From Streptomyces antibioticus (GTDB lineage Bacteria; Actinomycetota; Actinomycetes; Streptomycetales; Streptomycetaceae): DNA of 64,000 nt. Positions 1 through 8,200 of the stretch are shown piece after piece. A program made the position numbers and the translations under genes. Every line of letters begins with the position of its first letter. The stretch's first letter is position 1. The notes under the pieces are model-generated. The model searched no databases. It was not told where the DNA came from and was given only the letters and a program-made list of their open reading frames with translations. The stretch covers positions 1,178,001-1,242,000 of the forward strand of contig NZ_KQ948422.1 in assembly GCF_001514065.1 (NCBI RefSeq), given 5' to 3'.

Positions 1-465
1 CCCCTCGGGCATGTCGTAGACGGCGTTGGCGGCGCGGATGAAGGCGGCCACGTAGCCGGATGCCGACCACACCGCCAGCACGAGGCCGACGATCGCCATG
101 ACCGAGCCGGTGCCGGCCCGGTCCTGCAACTGCTGAACGGCCTGGGTGATGATGTCGCGGGCCGAGCCCGGGGTGAGCTGCCTGAGGTTGTCCAGCACAC
201 TGTCGGTCGCCGACTTCCCCGCCACACCCAGCAGGGAGACGAGCACCAGCAGGGCCGGGAACAGCGACAGCACCCCGTAGTACGTCAAAGCCGCCGCGCG
301 GTCGGCGAGTTCGTCGTCCCGGAACTCGCGCAGACTGCCTTTCAGCACCGCGCCCCACGCCTTGGCGGGCAGTTTCGCCGGGGTGTCCGGTGCCCGCTCC
401 TCCACGTCGGGGGGCGGCCCGACCCGCTCCCCGTCCTCGCGCCCGCTCTTCCTCAGCCTGTTCAT
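1..465 (-). CDS. YihY/BrkB family membrane protein (partial, C-terminus outside window)
   Basis: The reading frame starts at ATG (465) and runs off the left edge, so only about 155 N-terminal residues are visible. After a charged N-terminus comes the family signature: a conserved stretch reading EFRDDELADRAAALTYYGVLS, then a long hydrophobic segment (LFPALLVLVSLLGV). A second hydrophobic helix with the motif WSASGYVAAF ends the visible part. YihY/BrkB proteins are polytopic inner-membrane proteins of uncertain role, formerly and wrongly called ribonuclease BN. A second, more divergent member of the family lies at 21713-22561, so the window holds two paralogs. The call is secure; the function is not. 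Confidence 0.9.
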   Translation of the reverse strand, partial: MNRLRKSGREDGERVGPPPDVEERAPDTPAKLPAKAWGAVLKGSLREFRDDELADRAAALTYYGVLSLFPALLVLVSLLGVAGKSATDSVLDNLRQLTPGSARDIITQAVQQLQDRAGTGSVMAIVGLVLAVWSASGYVAAFIRAANAVYDMPEG

Positions 466-522
466 GGCCACCGGGTAACCACCGAGCCCGGCATCACACC
501 GCGCCCGTCAGGTGGGTGTGGT

Positions 523-1176
523 TCACAGGAGGCCCAGGTCACGGGCGTGCAGTGCGGCCTGGGTGCGGTCGCGCAGGGCGAGGCGGGTGAGGATGCGGGA
601 GATGTGGTTCTTGACGGTGCCCTCGCTGAGATACAGCTGGGCGGCGATCTCCCGGTTGGTCCGGCCGCGCGCCACGAGCCGCAGGATGTCGATCTCCCGT
701 GGGCTGAGACCGGCGGCGACAGGGGCCGGCCCGGGCGCGGGGGCGGGCAGGGCCGCGGCGAGCCTTCCGGCCACCGAGGCGTCGAGCTGGGTGACTCCCG
801 CGTGCGCGAGCCGGATCGCGTGCGCGAGTTCCTCGGCCGGCAGGTCCTTGAGCAGATAGCCGCCGGCGCCTGCCCGCAGGGCCTGGACGACGTACTCCTC
901 GTCGTCGAACGTCGTCAGCATCACGACCCGGCACTTCGGTGCCCGGTCGCGCAGCACGGCGACGGCCGCCACGCCGTCGAGCTCGGGCATCCGTACGTCC
1001 ATCAGCACGACGTCAGGCCGCAGCTCGACCGCCTTCGCCACGGCCTCCCGGCCGTTCACCGCCGTGCCCACGACCGTGATGCCCGGCCGGATCGAGAGCA
1101 GGGCCGCGATGCCGTCCCGGATCAGCTGCTGATCGTCCACCACCAGCACGCGGACCGTCACCGGCTCCTGGCTCAC
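523..1176 (-). CDS. LuxR/NarL-type response regulator
   Basis: This 217-residue protein has an N-terminal receiver domain (about residues 8-125) with the acidic pair D14-D15 and the phospho-acceptor D60 in the motif VVLMDVRMPELDG. A NarL/LuxR helix-turn-helix follows (about 150-210), containing LSPREIDILRLVARGRTNREIA. Its start overlaps the stop of the upstream histidine kinase gene by 4 bp, so the two are co-transcribed and translationally coupled. The pair forms a two-component system of the DesK/NarX-like class common in Streptomyces. The signal is unknown. The membrane protein gene at 2570 is divergent and is a plausible but unproven target. Confidence 0.95.
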   Translation of the reverse strand: MSQEPVTVRVLVVDDQQLIRDGIAALLSIRPGITVVGTAVNGREAVAKAVELRPDVVLMDVRMPELDGVAAVAVLRDRAPKCRVVMLTTFDDEEYVVQALRAGAGGYLLKDLPAEELAHAIRLAHAGVTQLDASVAGRLAAALPAPAPGPAPVAAGLSPREIDILRLVARGRTNREIAAQLYLSEGTVKNHISRILTRLALRDRTQAALHARDLGLL

Positions 1177-2312
1177 CGCTCGTCCCCGCCCCGTGGCACG
1201 AGCACCGTGAGCCGTGTGCCGTGGCCCGGCGCGCTGTCGATATCCACGCTGCCCGCCACCAGGTGCACCCGTTCCCGCATGCCGGTCAGGCCGAAGCCGG
1301 TCGTGGTCTCGGCCGGTACGAAGCCACGGCCGTCGTCGGCCACCGTCAGCCGGGCGCCGTCGTCGGCGAGCCGCAGGTCCACCGACACCCGGGAGGCGCG
1401 CGCGTGGCGCAGTGCGTTGGTCAGCCCCTCCTGCGCGGCCCGGTGCAGCGCGGTCAGCGCCGCCGTGCCGTAGCCGTCCTCCTCACCCGTCACCGCCACG
1501 CTGACGCGCGGCCCCCCGCCGCCCTCCCGCGCCCATCCCGCGAGCGCGGCCGACAGCGCCGGGCGGGGCGCCTCCTCGCGCAGCGCGCGCACCGACTGCC
1601 GTACGTCGCCCAGCGCCAGCTTCACCGACTGCCGGGCCTCCGTCATGGCCCGCCCGGCCGCGTGCGGGTCCAGCGCGGCGAACTCCGAGGCGATCTCCAA
1701 CTGCACGGAGATCGCGGTGAGATGGTGGCCGAGACTGTCGTGGATGTCGCGGGCCAGCCGGTTGCGTTCGGTCGCGGCGGACAGCTCCGCGACGCGTGCC
1801 GCGTACTCCTGCACCTCGCGCCGGGCCCGTTGTTCGCCGACGGCGACGGCGGCCATCGAGATCGCCAGCACCAGGCCGACAGCAAGCATCAGCAGGTCGG
1901 ACACGTACTCCGTGTCGCGGTACCAGTCACGGGTCGTCAGGAGGCGGCCGGTGAGCGGTCCGGCCAGGCACAGCGCGCCGAGGGCCAGCGCCGCCGTGCG
2001 GCCGAGCGCGAAGTAGGCGGTGAACGGCAGGAGCACGAACAGCACCCGGGACAGCTCCGAGGCGTCCAGGACGACCACCGCGCCCGTCAGCACGCACTGC
2101 GCGAGCAGCAACGGCACCGGTGGCAGACTCCTGCGGCGTCCGGCCGCCTCCACGGCGGCCAGCACCGCGAGCGCGGCGACGAAGCCGGCCGTGTGCCAGG
2201 ACAGCAGACCCGGACCGTCGCCCAGACCCGCCGCCGAGTAGTAGAGACCGCCGAGGAGGACCGCGCCGTACAGCAGCGGTGACACCCACGGCACCGGCAC
2301 ATACGCCGCCAT
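1173..2312 (-). CDS. Sensor histidine kinase (HisKA_3 type), partner of the downstream regulator
   Basis: The N-terminal 150 residues form several hydrophobic helices, giving a membrane sensor without a large extracellular domain. A dimerisation/phospho-acceptor helix follows with RLARDIHDSLGHHLTA (histidine near residue 190), and then an HATPase_c domain with an N-box region near ALRHA and the G-box DDGRGF. I chose ATG 2312 because a GGGGGG run sits five bases upstream; an in-frame GTG six bases earlier (2318) is possible. The last 4 bp overlap the response regulator gene. The architecture is standard for NarL-type pairs; the ligand is not evident from the sequence. Confidence 0.93.
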   Translation of the reverse strand: MAAYVPVPWVSPLLYGAVLLGGLYYSAAGLGDGPGLLSWHTAGFVAALAVLAAVEAAGRRRSLPPVPLLLAQCVLTGAVVVLDASELSRVLFVLLPFTAYFALGRTAALALGALCLAGPLTGRLLTTRDWYRDTEYVSDLLMLAVGLVLAISMAAVAVGEQRARREVQEYAARVAELSAATERNRLARDIHDSLGHHLTAISVQLEIASEFAALDPHAAGRAMTEARQSVKLALGDVRQSVRALREEAPRPALSAALAGWAREGGGGPRVSVAVTGEEDGYGTAALTALHRAAQEGLTNALRHARASRVSVDLRLADDGARLTVADDGRGFVPAETTTGFGLTGMRERVHLVAGSVDIDSAPGHGTRLTVLVPRGGDER

Positions 2313-2569
2313 GCACACCCCCCACCCCCGATACCACCGCCCAGGCTAGGCCGGACCCGCGCGCACGGCGACAGCCCCGGCGGAACCGGCCCCCGCGGCC
2401 GGCCGGACGAGGCCGATCGGCACATGCCGAACGGCACCACGCCCCCCGTGCACCGGTGACCGCCGACTGCGGACCTCGCCACCCGGCACCTGTCCGGGCC
2501 CGCTCCCCGGTTCCTACGGTTTCGCTCTGACCCACCCTCCATCGACGCAGACGAACCGGAGTCGGCCCC

Positions 2570-3220
2570 ATGTCCTCACCGCTCAGCGCCGCGCCCGCCA
2601 ACGCCCCCGCCCGGCCCATCCGTCTCGGCGCCCTGTGCGGGGTGCTCGCCGGGCTGCTCATCGCCCTGCCCGCGCTGGTCGAGGCGTTCACCGGCGAGAC
2701 CACCGCCACCAGCCTCCTCCTCGCGCTCGCCCCCGCCTTCGCACTGCCCTTCCTCACCGCTCTCCACCAACGCCAGCGCACCGCCTCCGGCCGCTTCGGG
2801 GAGACCGCCTACGTCGTGAACCTCATCGGCCTCGGCCTCTTCGGCGGGGCGGCGTTCGCCGCCAACGTCGTCCTGTTCCACCTCGACGACGACACCATCG
2901 ACACGGAACTGACGGGCCCCACCCTCCCGACGCTCGCCGCGTGCGCGGTCGTCTTCGCGATCGGCTGCGCGCTGTTCGGGGCGGCGACGATCCGCGCCCG
3001 CACCTTCCCGAGGGTCCCGGCCTGGGGGTACGCCGTGGTGCTGCCCTTGTTCGCCTTCGTGACCGCGCTACCCGATTCGGTCCTCACCAGTGCCCTGCAC
3101 ATCGCCGTCGGCACCGTCCTGGTGTGGCTGTCGACGGCGTTGTGGCAGTCCGCACCGACGGCCCCGCCGTCCGAGGCGGGGGTCGGTGGTCACGGGACGG
3201 ATCAACGGGCAACCCGCTAG
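2570..3220 (+). CDS. Polytopic membrane protein, function unknown
   Basis: The 216-residue product is mostly hydrophobic, with about five or six predicted membrane helices (near residues 20-40, 50-70, 83-105, 125-145, 155-172 and 178-195). The ends are short and hydrophilic, and the C-terminus is rich in Gly, Ala and Thr. I recognise no catalytic motif. A GGAG lies 11 bases before the ATG. The gene is divergent from the two-component operon across 257 bp, so it could be controlled by that regulator. Downstream it faces the chitinase gene across a strong hairpin terminator. The coding call rests on position, length and a clear hydrophobicity pattern. Confidence 0.75.
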   Translation: MSSPLSAAPANAPARPIRLGALCGVLAGLLIALPALVEAFTGETTATSLLLALAPAFALPFLTALHQRQRTASGRFGETAYVVNLIGLGLFGGAAFAANVVLFHLDDDTIDTELTGPTLPTLAACAVVFAIGCALFGAATIRARTFPRVPAWGYAVVLPLFAFVTALPDSVLTSALHIAVGTVLVWLSTALWQSAPTAPPSEAGVGGHGTDQRATR

Positions 3221-3330
3221 CCGCATGCCGCCCGCGCCCAGTCCAGCTGCTCCTCGCTCAACAAGGGTGGCTCCGCTCCGCAGGCATCGCGGCGGTACAC
3301 GCGGTCGTGCGCCTGGCAGAAGATCCAAGG

Positions 3331-3370
3331 CCGAAGCGCCGGAACCGGCGGCCCGGTTCCGGCGCTTCGG
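3331..3370. terminator. Bidirectional hairpin terminator, 18-bp perfect stem
   Basis: Bases 3331-3348 and 3353-3370 are perfectly complementary (arm CCGAAGCGCCGGAACCGG) around the 4-base loop CGGC. The hairpin sits between two convergent genes, the membrane protein ending at 3220 and the chitinase ending at 3380. It can therefore terminate both transcripts. As usual in Streptomyces there is no strong U tract. Confidence 0.9.
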
Positions 3371-3379
3371 GTCACCGGG

Positions 3380-6300
3380 TCAGTTCAGGCCGGTCGATGC
3401 TTTGAGCAGAGTGGTCTGCGCGTCATCTCCTTCCAGGGAGTAGATCATCACTCCGGCCAGGCCCTTGTTCTTGATGTACTGCCGTTTCGCCGTCATCGAC
3501 TTGGGGGTCTCGATGCTGAAGAACGTGCTGCCGTCGTACATCCAGGTGGACTTGGTGCGGCTGTCCCAGAAGATCGTCGAGTCGGTCAGCTTGTTCGCCG
3601 ACTTCAGCTCCTTGTAGAAGGCGACGCCCGGAGCCTGTGAGTAGGGGTACGCGGCCGGGGAGGCGCTCGCCGGCTGGTACAGGCCGTGTTTCCCGCCGCT
3701 CGCGACCCCGCTCCACCCGCGGGCGTAGAAGGGCACACCGAGGGTGATCTTGCCGGCGGGGAAGCCCTTGCCGAGGTACGTCGTGACGGCGTCGTCCGCG
3801 GTCATGCCGGTACCGTCCGCCGGGTCGGCCGCGGAACGATACAGCGGGGCGTTGAAGTTGGTCGGTCCGGTGCCCTCCCAGGCGCCGTGCATGTCGTAGG
3901 TCATGAGGTTGCCCAGATCCAGGTACGAGGCGATCTTCCCGATCTCGACCTTGCTCATCTTCTTCGGGCCGGCCGGCAGCGCGGCGGTGAGCAGCTTGCC
4001 GGAGCCGAGCTGGGCGCGGAACTCGGCGAGCAGGGCGGTGAAGTTGGCCGTGTCCTGCTCGCTGTAGTGGTTGCCGGTGTGGCCGTCCGGGCTGCCCGGG
4101 AACTCCCAGTCGATGTCGATGCCGTCGAACACGCCCGCGGCGGCACCGTCGCCACCGGCGGGGTCGTCGCCGATCTTGGGCAGGTTGCCCTTGATGAACA
4201 TGTCGACGCAGGACTTCACGAACTTCTTGCGGGAGGCGTCGGTGGCGGCGGCGTCGGAGAAGTACTTCGAGAACGTCCAACCACCGAGCGTGACCAGCAC
4301 CTTGAGGTTCGGGTGCTTCGCCTTGAGCTTCTTGATCTGGTTGAAGTTGCCCTTCAGCGAGTTGCCCCACGAGTCGGCGACACCGTCGACGCTCTCCTCC
4401 GCGGTGAAGCTCTTCTGGTAGTCCGCCCAGGCGTCGCTCGCCCCGTCGTTGCCGGTGCCGTTGCTCTCGTCGCTCGAACCGGCCTTGTTGGCCGCCATGC
4501 AGGTCAGGTTGACCGGGTCGATGTTCTGGAAGGCGTAGTTGAGCTTGGTGAGTTTGGCGGCGGTGCCGTTCTGGTCCAGGGTCTTGAGCGTGTAGTTGTT
4601 GGCGTAGATCGACCAGGAGGTGAAGTACGCCACCCGCTCGCCGGGGACGCCGGCTTCGGCGCCGGATTCGTTCCACTTGAGGTCCTCGACGGCGCTGTCT
4701 CCGGGCTGCGGGACATGCCAGGCGTCGACGCCCTTGCTGGTGCTGTTGAACACCAGGAAGTCCGAGACCTTGTCGACGTCGAGGTCGGCGAAGGCGCCCA
4801 CGGAACCGGGGAAGGCGGTGCCGGAGCGGACGGTGCCGAGCGACTTCCAGCCGGAGGGGTCGGCTGCGGCGGCCGTACGGACCAGTTGTGCCGACATCGA
4901 CGACGTCGAACTCCAGGAGCCGTCGCCGGTGTTCTTCCACGCGAGCACGTCGCCGGTCATGTACTGGACGACGACGGTGTCGGCGAGGCCGTCGCCGGTG
5001 ATGTCGGTGAAGTAGACCTGTCCGACCGGGCCTTCGGCCGGGTGCGTGAAACCGGAGAACTCGCGCCAGTCGCCCGGCTTCGGGATGCCGTTGGCGGTGT
5101 TCTTCCAGGCGGTGACGAAGTTGTTGCGGTCGACCAGGAGGAGGTCGTCGTCCTTGTCGCCGTCGAGGTCGGCGAACTGCGGTGTGCCGACGCCGAGGTC
5201 GTTCGCGACGATGACCGGGGCGGCCCACTTGATGTCGGTGCTCGTCGACTCGTTGCGCCAGACGCGCATGGCGGCGACGCCGGTGCCGGACTCGCTCGCG
5301 CTGAGGAAGTTGATCAGCTCGTCGCGGCCGTCGCGGTCGAGGTCGCCGAAGTAGGCGTCCTTGGGGGTGGCGAGGGCGGCGGCCGGGGCGGTGTCGCCCA
5401 TCGGGAACCAGATCCGCTCCCCCTCGTCCCCGCATCCGCCGTTCACCCAGGTGTAGAGGCGACCGTCGGAGCCGCTCGTGGTGCGGTCGCCGTCACCGTC
5501 GCCGTCGAGATCAGTGAACCTTGTCTGCGCGCTGTCCGCGTTGTCGACGATCTGGCCGAGCGAGGCCCACTCGTCGGCCGCGCCGTCCCCGGCCGGTTCA
5601 CGGCAGGTACCGGTGGCCGAGGTGCCTTTGCGCAGCCAGTCCGGAAGGGCCCCCTCGACCTTGTTGAGAACGCTCTCGACGGCGTCGGCAGCGCCCGTGC
5701 CACCGAAGTAGGCCTCGGCGGTTCGGGCGAACAGGACGGCCTTCCGCTTGAACTCCTGGAACATGGCGAGTGCCTGCGCCGTGCTGGACCAGGTGACGAT
5801 GAACATCGTCAAGCCCAGGCCGATGGACTTCGACAGGGTGTTCTTCCACTCCTCCGTGTCCTTCAGCTTGCCGTCGGCCCACTGGCTGAGGAAGCCGTTC
5901 ACGAACTCGCCCATGAACCCACCGAACCCGACACACGCGGAGACCGGCCCGCCCGCCCGCTTGCAGAGGGATCCCATCCAGAGACCGAACAGGGTGGCGG
6001 ACGACACGATGAGCGCGGCCTGCAACCACGACATGTCGACCTCGGCTTCGGGCGCCTTGACGATGATGGTCGCGACCGTGCCCTCGACCGTCCACTCGTG
6101 CTCGAAGTCGAGGTACTTCAGATCGGGCAGGACATCGTGCAGCCGGCCCTCGGTCTTCTCCTCCAGGACGTCGCTGAGACTCTTGCCCGAGTCGTCGATC
6201 GCGGTGAGCTCCTGGCGGAGATCGTCAGCCAGCTCCGCGTCCTCGAAGTCGACACTGACGACCTGGTCGGTAGCCGTCGTCCGGGCCTGCGCCGATGGCG

Positions 6301-6433
6301 GGTTGACCAAACCGAACAACAGGGCGACGGCGGTGACGGCCGCTATGAGGGTCAGAACTCGACCGAAACGGACACGTCTGTGCTTGTGGGGGGTGGCAGA
6401 CGCATGCGCTGCCCCTCGATGCAGTAAATACAT
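3380..6433 (-). CDS. Secreted GH18 chitinase with FG-GAP/VCBS-type repeats
   Basis: This 1017-residue secreted protein starts with a positively charged stretch and a signal sequence (LTLIAAVTAVALLFGLV, cleavage near AQA). Residues of about 50-300 form an unassigned region with unusual hydrophobic segments. Five FG-GAP-like calcium loops follow (about 300-580: DLDGDGDGD, DLDRDGRDE, DLDGDKDDD, DITGDGLAD, DLDVDKVSD), probably a beta-propeller. The C-terminal 370 residues are a GH18 domain with the catalytic motif DGIDIDWEF (acid/base E777). It also has the family features LVTLGGW, MTYDMHG and the late tryptophan region. The enzyme should cleave chitin-type polymers outside the cell. I chose ATG 6433 rather than the TTG at 6439, because a TAGGAT box abuts that TTG. 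The transcript may be leaderless. Confidence 0.93.
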   Translation of the reverse strand: MYLLHRGAAHASATPHKHRRVRFGRVLTLIAAVTAVALLFGLVNPPSAQARTTATDQVVSVDFEDAELADDLRQELTAIDDSGKSLSDVLEEKTEGRLHDVLPDLKYLDFEHEWTVEGTVATIIVKAPEAEVDMSWLQAALIVSSATLFGLWMGSLCKRAGGPVSACVGFGGFMGEFVNGFLSQWADGKLKDTEEWKNTLSKSIGLGLTMFIVTWSSTAQALAMFQEFKRKAVLFARTAEAYFGGTGAADAVESVLNKVEGALPDWLRKGTSATGTCREPAGDGAADEWASLGQIVDNADSAQTRFTDLDGDGDGDRTTSGSDGRLYTWVNGGCGDEGERIWFPMGDTAPAAALATPKDAYFGDLDRDGRDELINFLSASESGTGVAAMRVWRNESTSTDIKWAAPVIVANDLGVGTPQFADLDGDKDDDLLLVDRNNFVTAWKNTANGIPKPGDWREFSGFTHPAEGPVGQVYFTDITGDGLADTVVVQYMTGDVLAWKNTGDGSWSSTSSMSAQLVRTAAAADPSGWKSLGTVRSGTAFPGSVGAFADLDVDKVSDFLVFNSTSKGVDAWHVPQPGDSAVEDLKWNESGAEAGVPGERVAYFTSWSIYANNYTLKTLDQNGTAAKLTKLNYAFQNIDPVNLTCMAANKAGSSDESNGTGNDGASDAWADYQKSFTAEESVDGVADSWGNSLKGNFNQIKKLKAKHPNLKVLVTLGGWTFSKYFSDAAATDASRKKFVKSCVDMFIKGNLPKIGDDPAGGDGAAAGVFDGIDIDWEFPGSPDGHTGNHYSEQDTANFTALLAEFRAQLGSGKLLTAALPAGPKKMSKVEIGKIASYLDLGNLMTYDMHGAWEGTGPTNFNAPLYRSAADPADGTGMTADDAVTTYLGKGFPAGKITLGVPFYARGWSGVASGGKHGLYQPASASPAAYPYSQAPGVAFYKELKSANKLTDSTIFWDSRTKSTWMYDGSTFFSIETPKSMTAKRQYIKNKGLAGVMIYSLEGDDAQTTLLKASTGLN

Positions 6434-6439
6434 CGCCAA

Positions 6440-6445
6440 ATCCTA
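6440..6445 (-). promoter_or_regulatory. Candidate -10 box (TAGGAT) of the chitinase gene
   Basis: On the minus strand TAGGAT is followed after six bases by the ATG at 6433. This spacing would start the mRNA at or next to the start codon, i.e. leaderless. The region upstream is the most AT-rich stretch nearby (about 6450-6500). No good -35 match is seen, so an alternative sigma factor or an activator may be needed. Confidence 0.45.
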
Positions 6446-6572
6446 GCCAGGGATGATCACTTCTGTAGATGAATTCTCAACAACTTTTCGGATAAGGCGA
6501 GTTCATCGAGAGAGTTCCCGGGCCGGGCGGCCGACGCTGGACCGCCTCACCGCGCACCTGGCCGCGTAGGTG

Positions 6573-7067
6573 TCAGGTGCGCAGCCGCGCTCCCGGACCC
6601 GGGTTGACCGTCACGTCCCGGGGCGTCAGCGCGCCGTGCTCCCCGCACGTGACGACGGCGCGGACCGGGCAGCCGCAGTCCGTGTGCCGCATGTCGAGGA
6701 CCGGTCCGGCCGGGTCCGGGTTGTGGGTCTCGCCCCACTGGCGCAGGGCGACGAGCACCGGCCACAGGTCCCAGCCCTTGCGGGTCAGCCGGTACTCGTT
6801 GCGGGAGCGGCTGCCGGGGTCGCGGTAGGGGACGGTCGTGAGGATGCCGGCCTCGGTCAGCTTGCGGAGCCGGTCGCTGAGGACCGCCTCCGACAGGCCG
6901 ATGTGCCTGCGGAAGTCGTCGAAGCGGCGCACGCCGTTGGCCGCGTCCCGCACGATCAGCAGCGTCCACTTCTCCCCCACCACGTCGAGGGTGCGCTGCA
7001 CGGAACAGTTCTCGGTGCTGAATGCGAGCCAGTCCACCGGGCCATGATAGCCAGCTGGCTTCGTCAT
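6573..7067 (-). CDS. HxlR-family winged-helix transcriptional regulator
   Basis: The 164-residue product carries the HxlR signature from about residue 20: an N-terminal cysteine (TENCSVQRTLDVVGEKWTLLIVRD), then GVRRFDDFRRHIGLSEAVLSDRLRKLTEAGIL and RNEYRLTRKGWDLWPVLVAL. The C-terminal extension contains two further cysteines (CGCPVRAVVTCGEHG), an arrangement seen in a subgroup of HxlR proteins. Some HxlR proteins sense electrophiles or redox stress through such cysteines. The gene is divergent from a thioesterase gene with only 63 bp between, and is the likely regulator of that gene and of itself. A GTG at 7037 is an alternative start and would place the 12-bp palindrome at 7049-7060 upstream of the gene rather than inside it. 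Confidence 0.9.
   Translation of the reverse strand: MTKPAGYHGPVDWLAFSTENCSVQRTLDVVGEKWTLLIVRDAANGVRRFDDFRRHIGLSEAVLSDRLRKLTEAGILTTVPYRDPGSRSRNEYRLTRKGWDLWPVLVALRQWGETHNPDPAGPVLDMRHTDCGCPVRAVVTCGEHGALTPRDVTVNPGPGARLRT
7049..7060. promoter_or_regulatory. Perfect 12-bp palindrome, candidate HxlR operator
   Basis: AGCCAGCTGGCT is its own reverse complement. It lies just upstream of the -35 box of the thioesterase promoter and over the first codons (or upstream region) of the divergent HxlR gene. That is the usual position for an autoregulatory operator. Confidence 0.5.
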
Positions 7068-7096
7068 TGACAGTCAGGTGAGGGCGAGGCTAGCTT
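7067..7096 (+). promoter_or_regulatory. Promoter of the thioesterase gene (TTGACA / TAGCTT)
   Basis: A perfect -35 TTGACA (7067-7072), an 18-bp spacer and a -10 TAGCTT (7091-7096) match the housekeeping (HrdB) consensus. The thioesterase ATG is 34 bp downstream, with GGGAGG in between. Confidence 0.7.
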
Positions 7097-7130
7097 CGGC
7101 GTACAAAGTCAGCCGGGAGGGCGCAGACGC

Positions 7131-7634
7131 ATGGGACGCACACGTACATACACCTGGGACGACCCCATGGTCACGGCCGGTGCCGTGGGCCGTTCGTCCG
7201 GCCTGGACTTCCTGCGTGACGTCCTGGACGCCAGGCTTCCGGCGCCGCCGATCTCCGCCACCCTCGACTTCACGCTCGACGAGGTGTCCGAGGGCCGCGC
7301 GGTCTTCTCGCTCACCCCGGGCGAGGAGCACTACAACCCGATCGGCAGCGTGCACGGCGGCGTCTACGCCACCCTTCTCGACTCGGCGCTGGGCTGCGCG
7401 GTGCAGTCCACGCTGCCCGCGGGCATGGGCTACACCTCGCTCGACCTGAGCGTGAAGTTCCTCAAGCGGGTGTCGGTGGACACCGGCCCGGTGCGGGCGA
7501 TCGGCACGATCGTGCACCGCGGCCGGCAGACGGCGCTCGCCGAGGCCACGCTGGTCGACGCAGAGGACCGGGTGCTGGCGCACGCGACGAGTTCCTGCAT
7601 GCTCTTCCCGCTGCCGCCGACGGCAGCCGCCTGA
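7131..7634 (+). CDS. PaaI-type hotdog-fold acyl-CoA thioesterase
   Basis: The 167-residue protein matches the PaaI/YbgC hotdog layout. The segment HYNPIGSVHGGVYATLLDSALGCAV holds the conserved HGG turn and the acidic residue of the central helix, and is followed by the beta-strand motif YTSLDLSVKFLKRV. Family members hydrolyse acyl- or aryl-CoA thioesters in the cytoplasm, often phenylacetyl-CoA-type intermediates. GGGAGG precedes the ATG. Divergence from an HxlR regulator suggests substrate- or stress-dependent control. The actual substrate cannot be read from sequence. Confidence 0.9.
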   Translation: MGRTRTYTWDDPMVTAGAVGRSSGLDFLRDVLDARLPAPPISATLDFTLDEVSEGRAVFSLTPGEEHYNPIGSVHGGVYATLLDSALGCAVQSTLPAGMGYTSLDLSVKFLKRVSVDTGPVRAIGTIVHRGRQTALAEATLVDAEDRVLAHATSSCMLFPLPPTAAA

Positions 7635-7732
7635 GACTGCCGCACACTGCTCTGTTCGAGTGGTGCGCGCGGGCCCACGGTCGTAGCGTCGAAGGCGGGA
7701 CATCCGTCGGCCAGCGGCAGCGGGGATCGGCC

Positions 7733-8200
7733 ATGCAGCTACGCGCACTCACCACGACGGCCGCGCTCTTCGCCGTGGCCACCCTCGTCACCGCCGCGGG
7801 CACCTCGCCCGCGGCCCGGCCCGCACCGGCGCCCGTGACGCAGACCGTCCAGCTACGCACCACGCCACCGGTCCTCGTCGACTGCCTGTGGCACGCCCAG
7901 GTGCGTCCGACGGACTTCATGCTCGCCTGCGGGGACGGCAACAGCCGTCTGGCCTCCCTGCACTGGACCCGATGGGACGCGGGTGCGGCGCGGGCCGAGG
8001 GCGTGAACTGGGTCAACGACTGCAAGCCGTACTGCGCGGCCGGGCACTTCCACGCCTACCCGGTGACCGTACGACTGGACCGGGCACGGCCGTGGAAGAA
8101 GCAGCCCCAGGTGTCGCACTACTCCCGGATCACGCTGACGTACCCGGCCACGCGGCCGGAGCAGTTCGGCCCGACCGTGTCCTATCCGCTCTGGGACTGA
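7733..8200 (+). CDS. Small secreted protein, function unknown
   Basis: The 155-residue product begins with a clear Sec signal peptide (LTTTAALFAVATLVTAAG, cleavage after AAR or nearby). The mature part has four cysteines (in LVDCLWH, LACGDGN, NDCKPYC) that could form two disulfides. It is rich in Trp and Tyr, with a DGNSRLASLHWTRWD segment typical of a small secreted family common in Streptomyces. I know no function for that family. The 3' end overlaps the convergent MFS gene by 19 bp. Confidence 0.8.
   Translation: MQLRALTTTAALFAVATLVTAAGTSPAARPAPAPVTQTVQLRTTPPVLVDCLWHAQVRPTDFMLACGDGNSRLASLHWTRWDAGAARAEGVNWVNDCKPYCAAGHFHAYPVTVRLDRARPWKKQPQVSHYSRITLTYPATRPEQFGPTVSYPLWD

Noticed and set aside
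3686-6427. A 913-codon open frame antisense to the chitinase gene
   Set aside because: Shadow frame. The minus-strand protein has intact signal, FG-GAP and GH18 motifs; the antisense translation has none.
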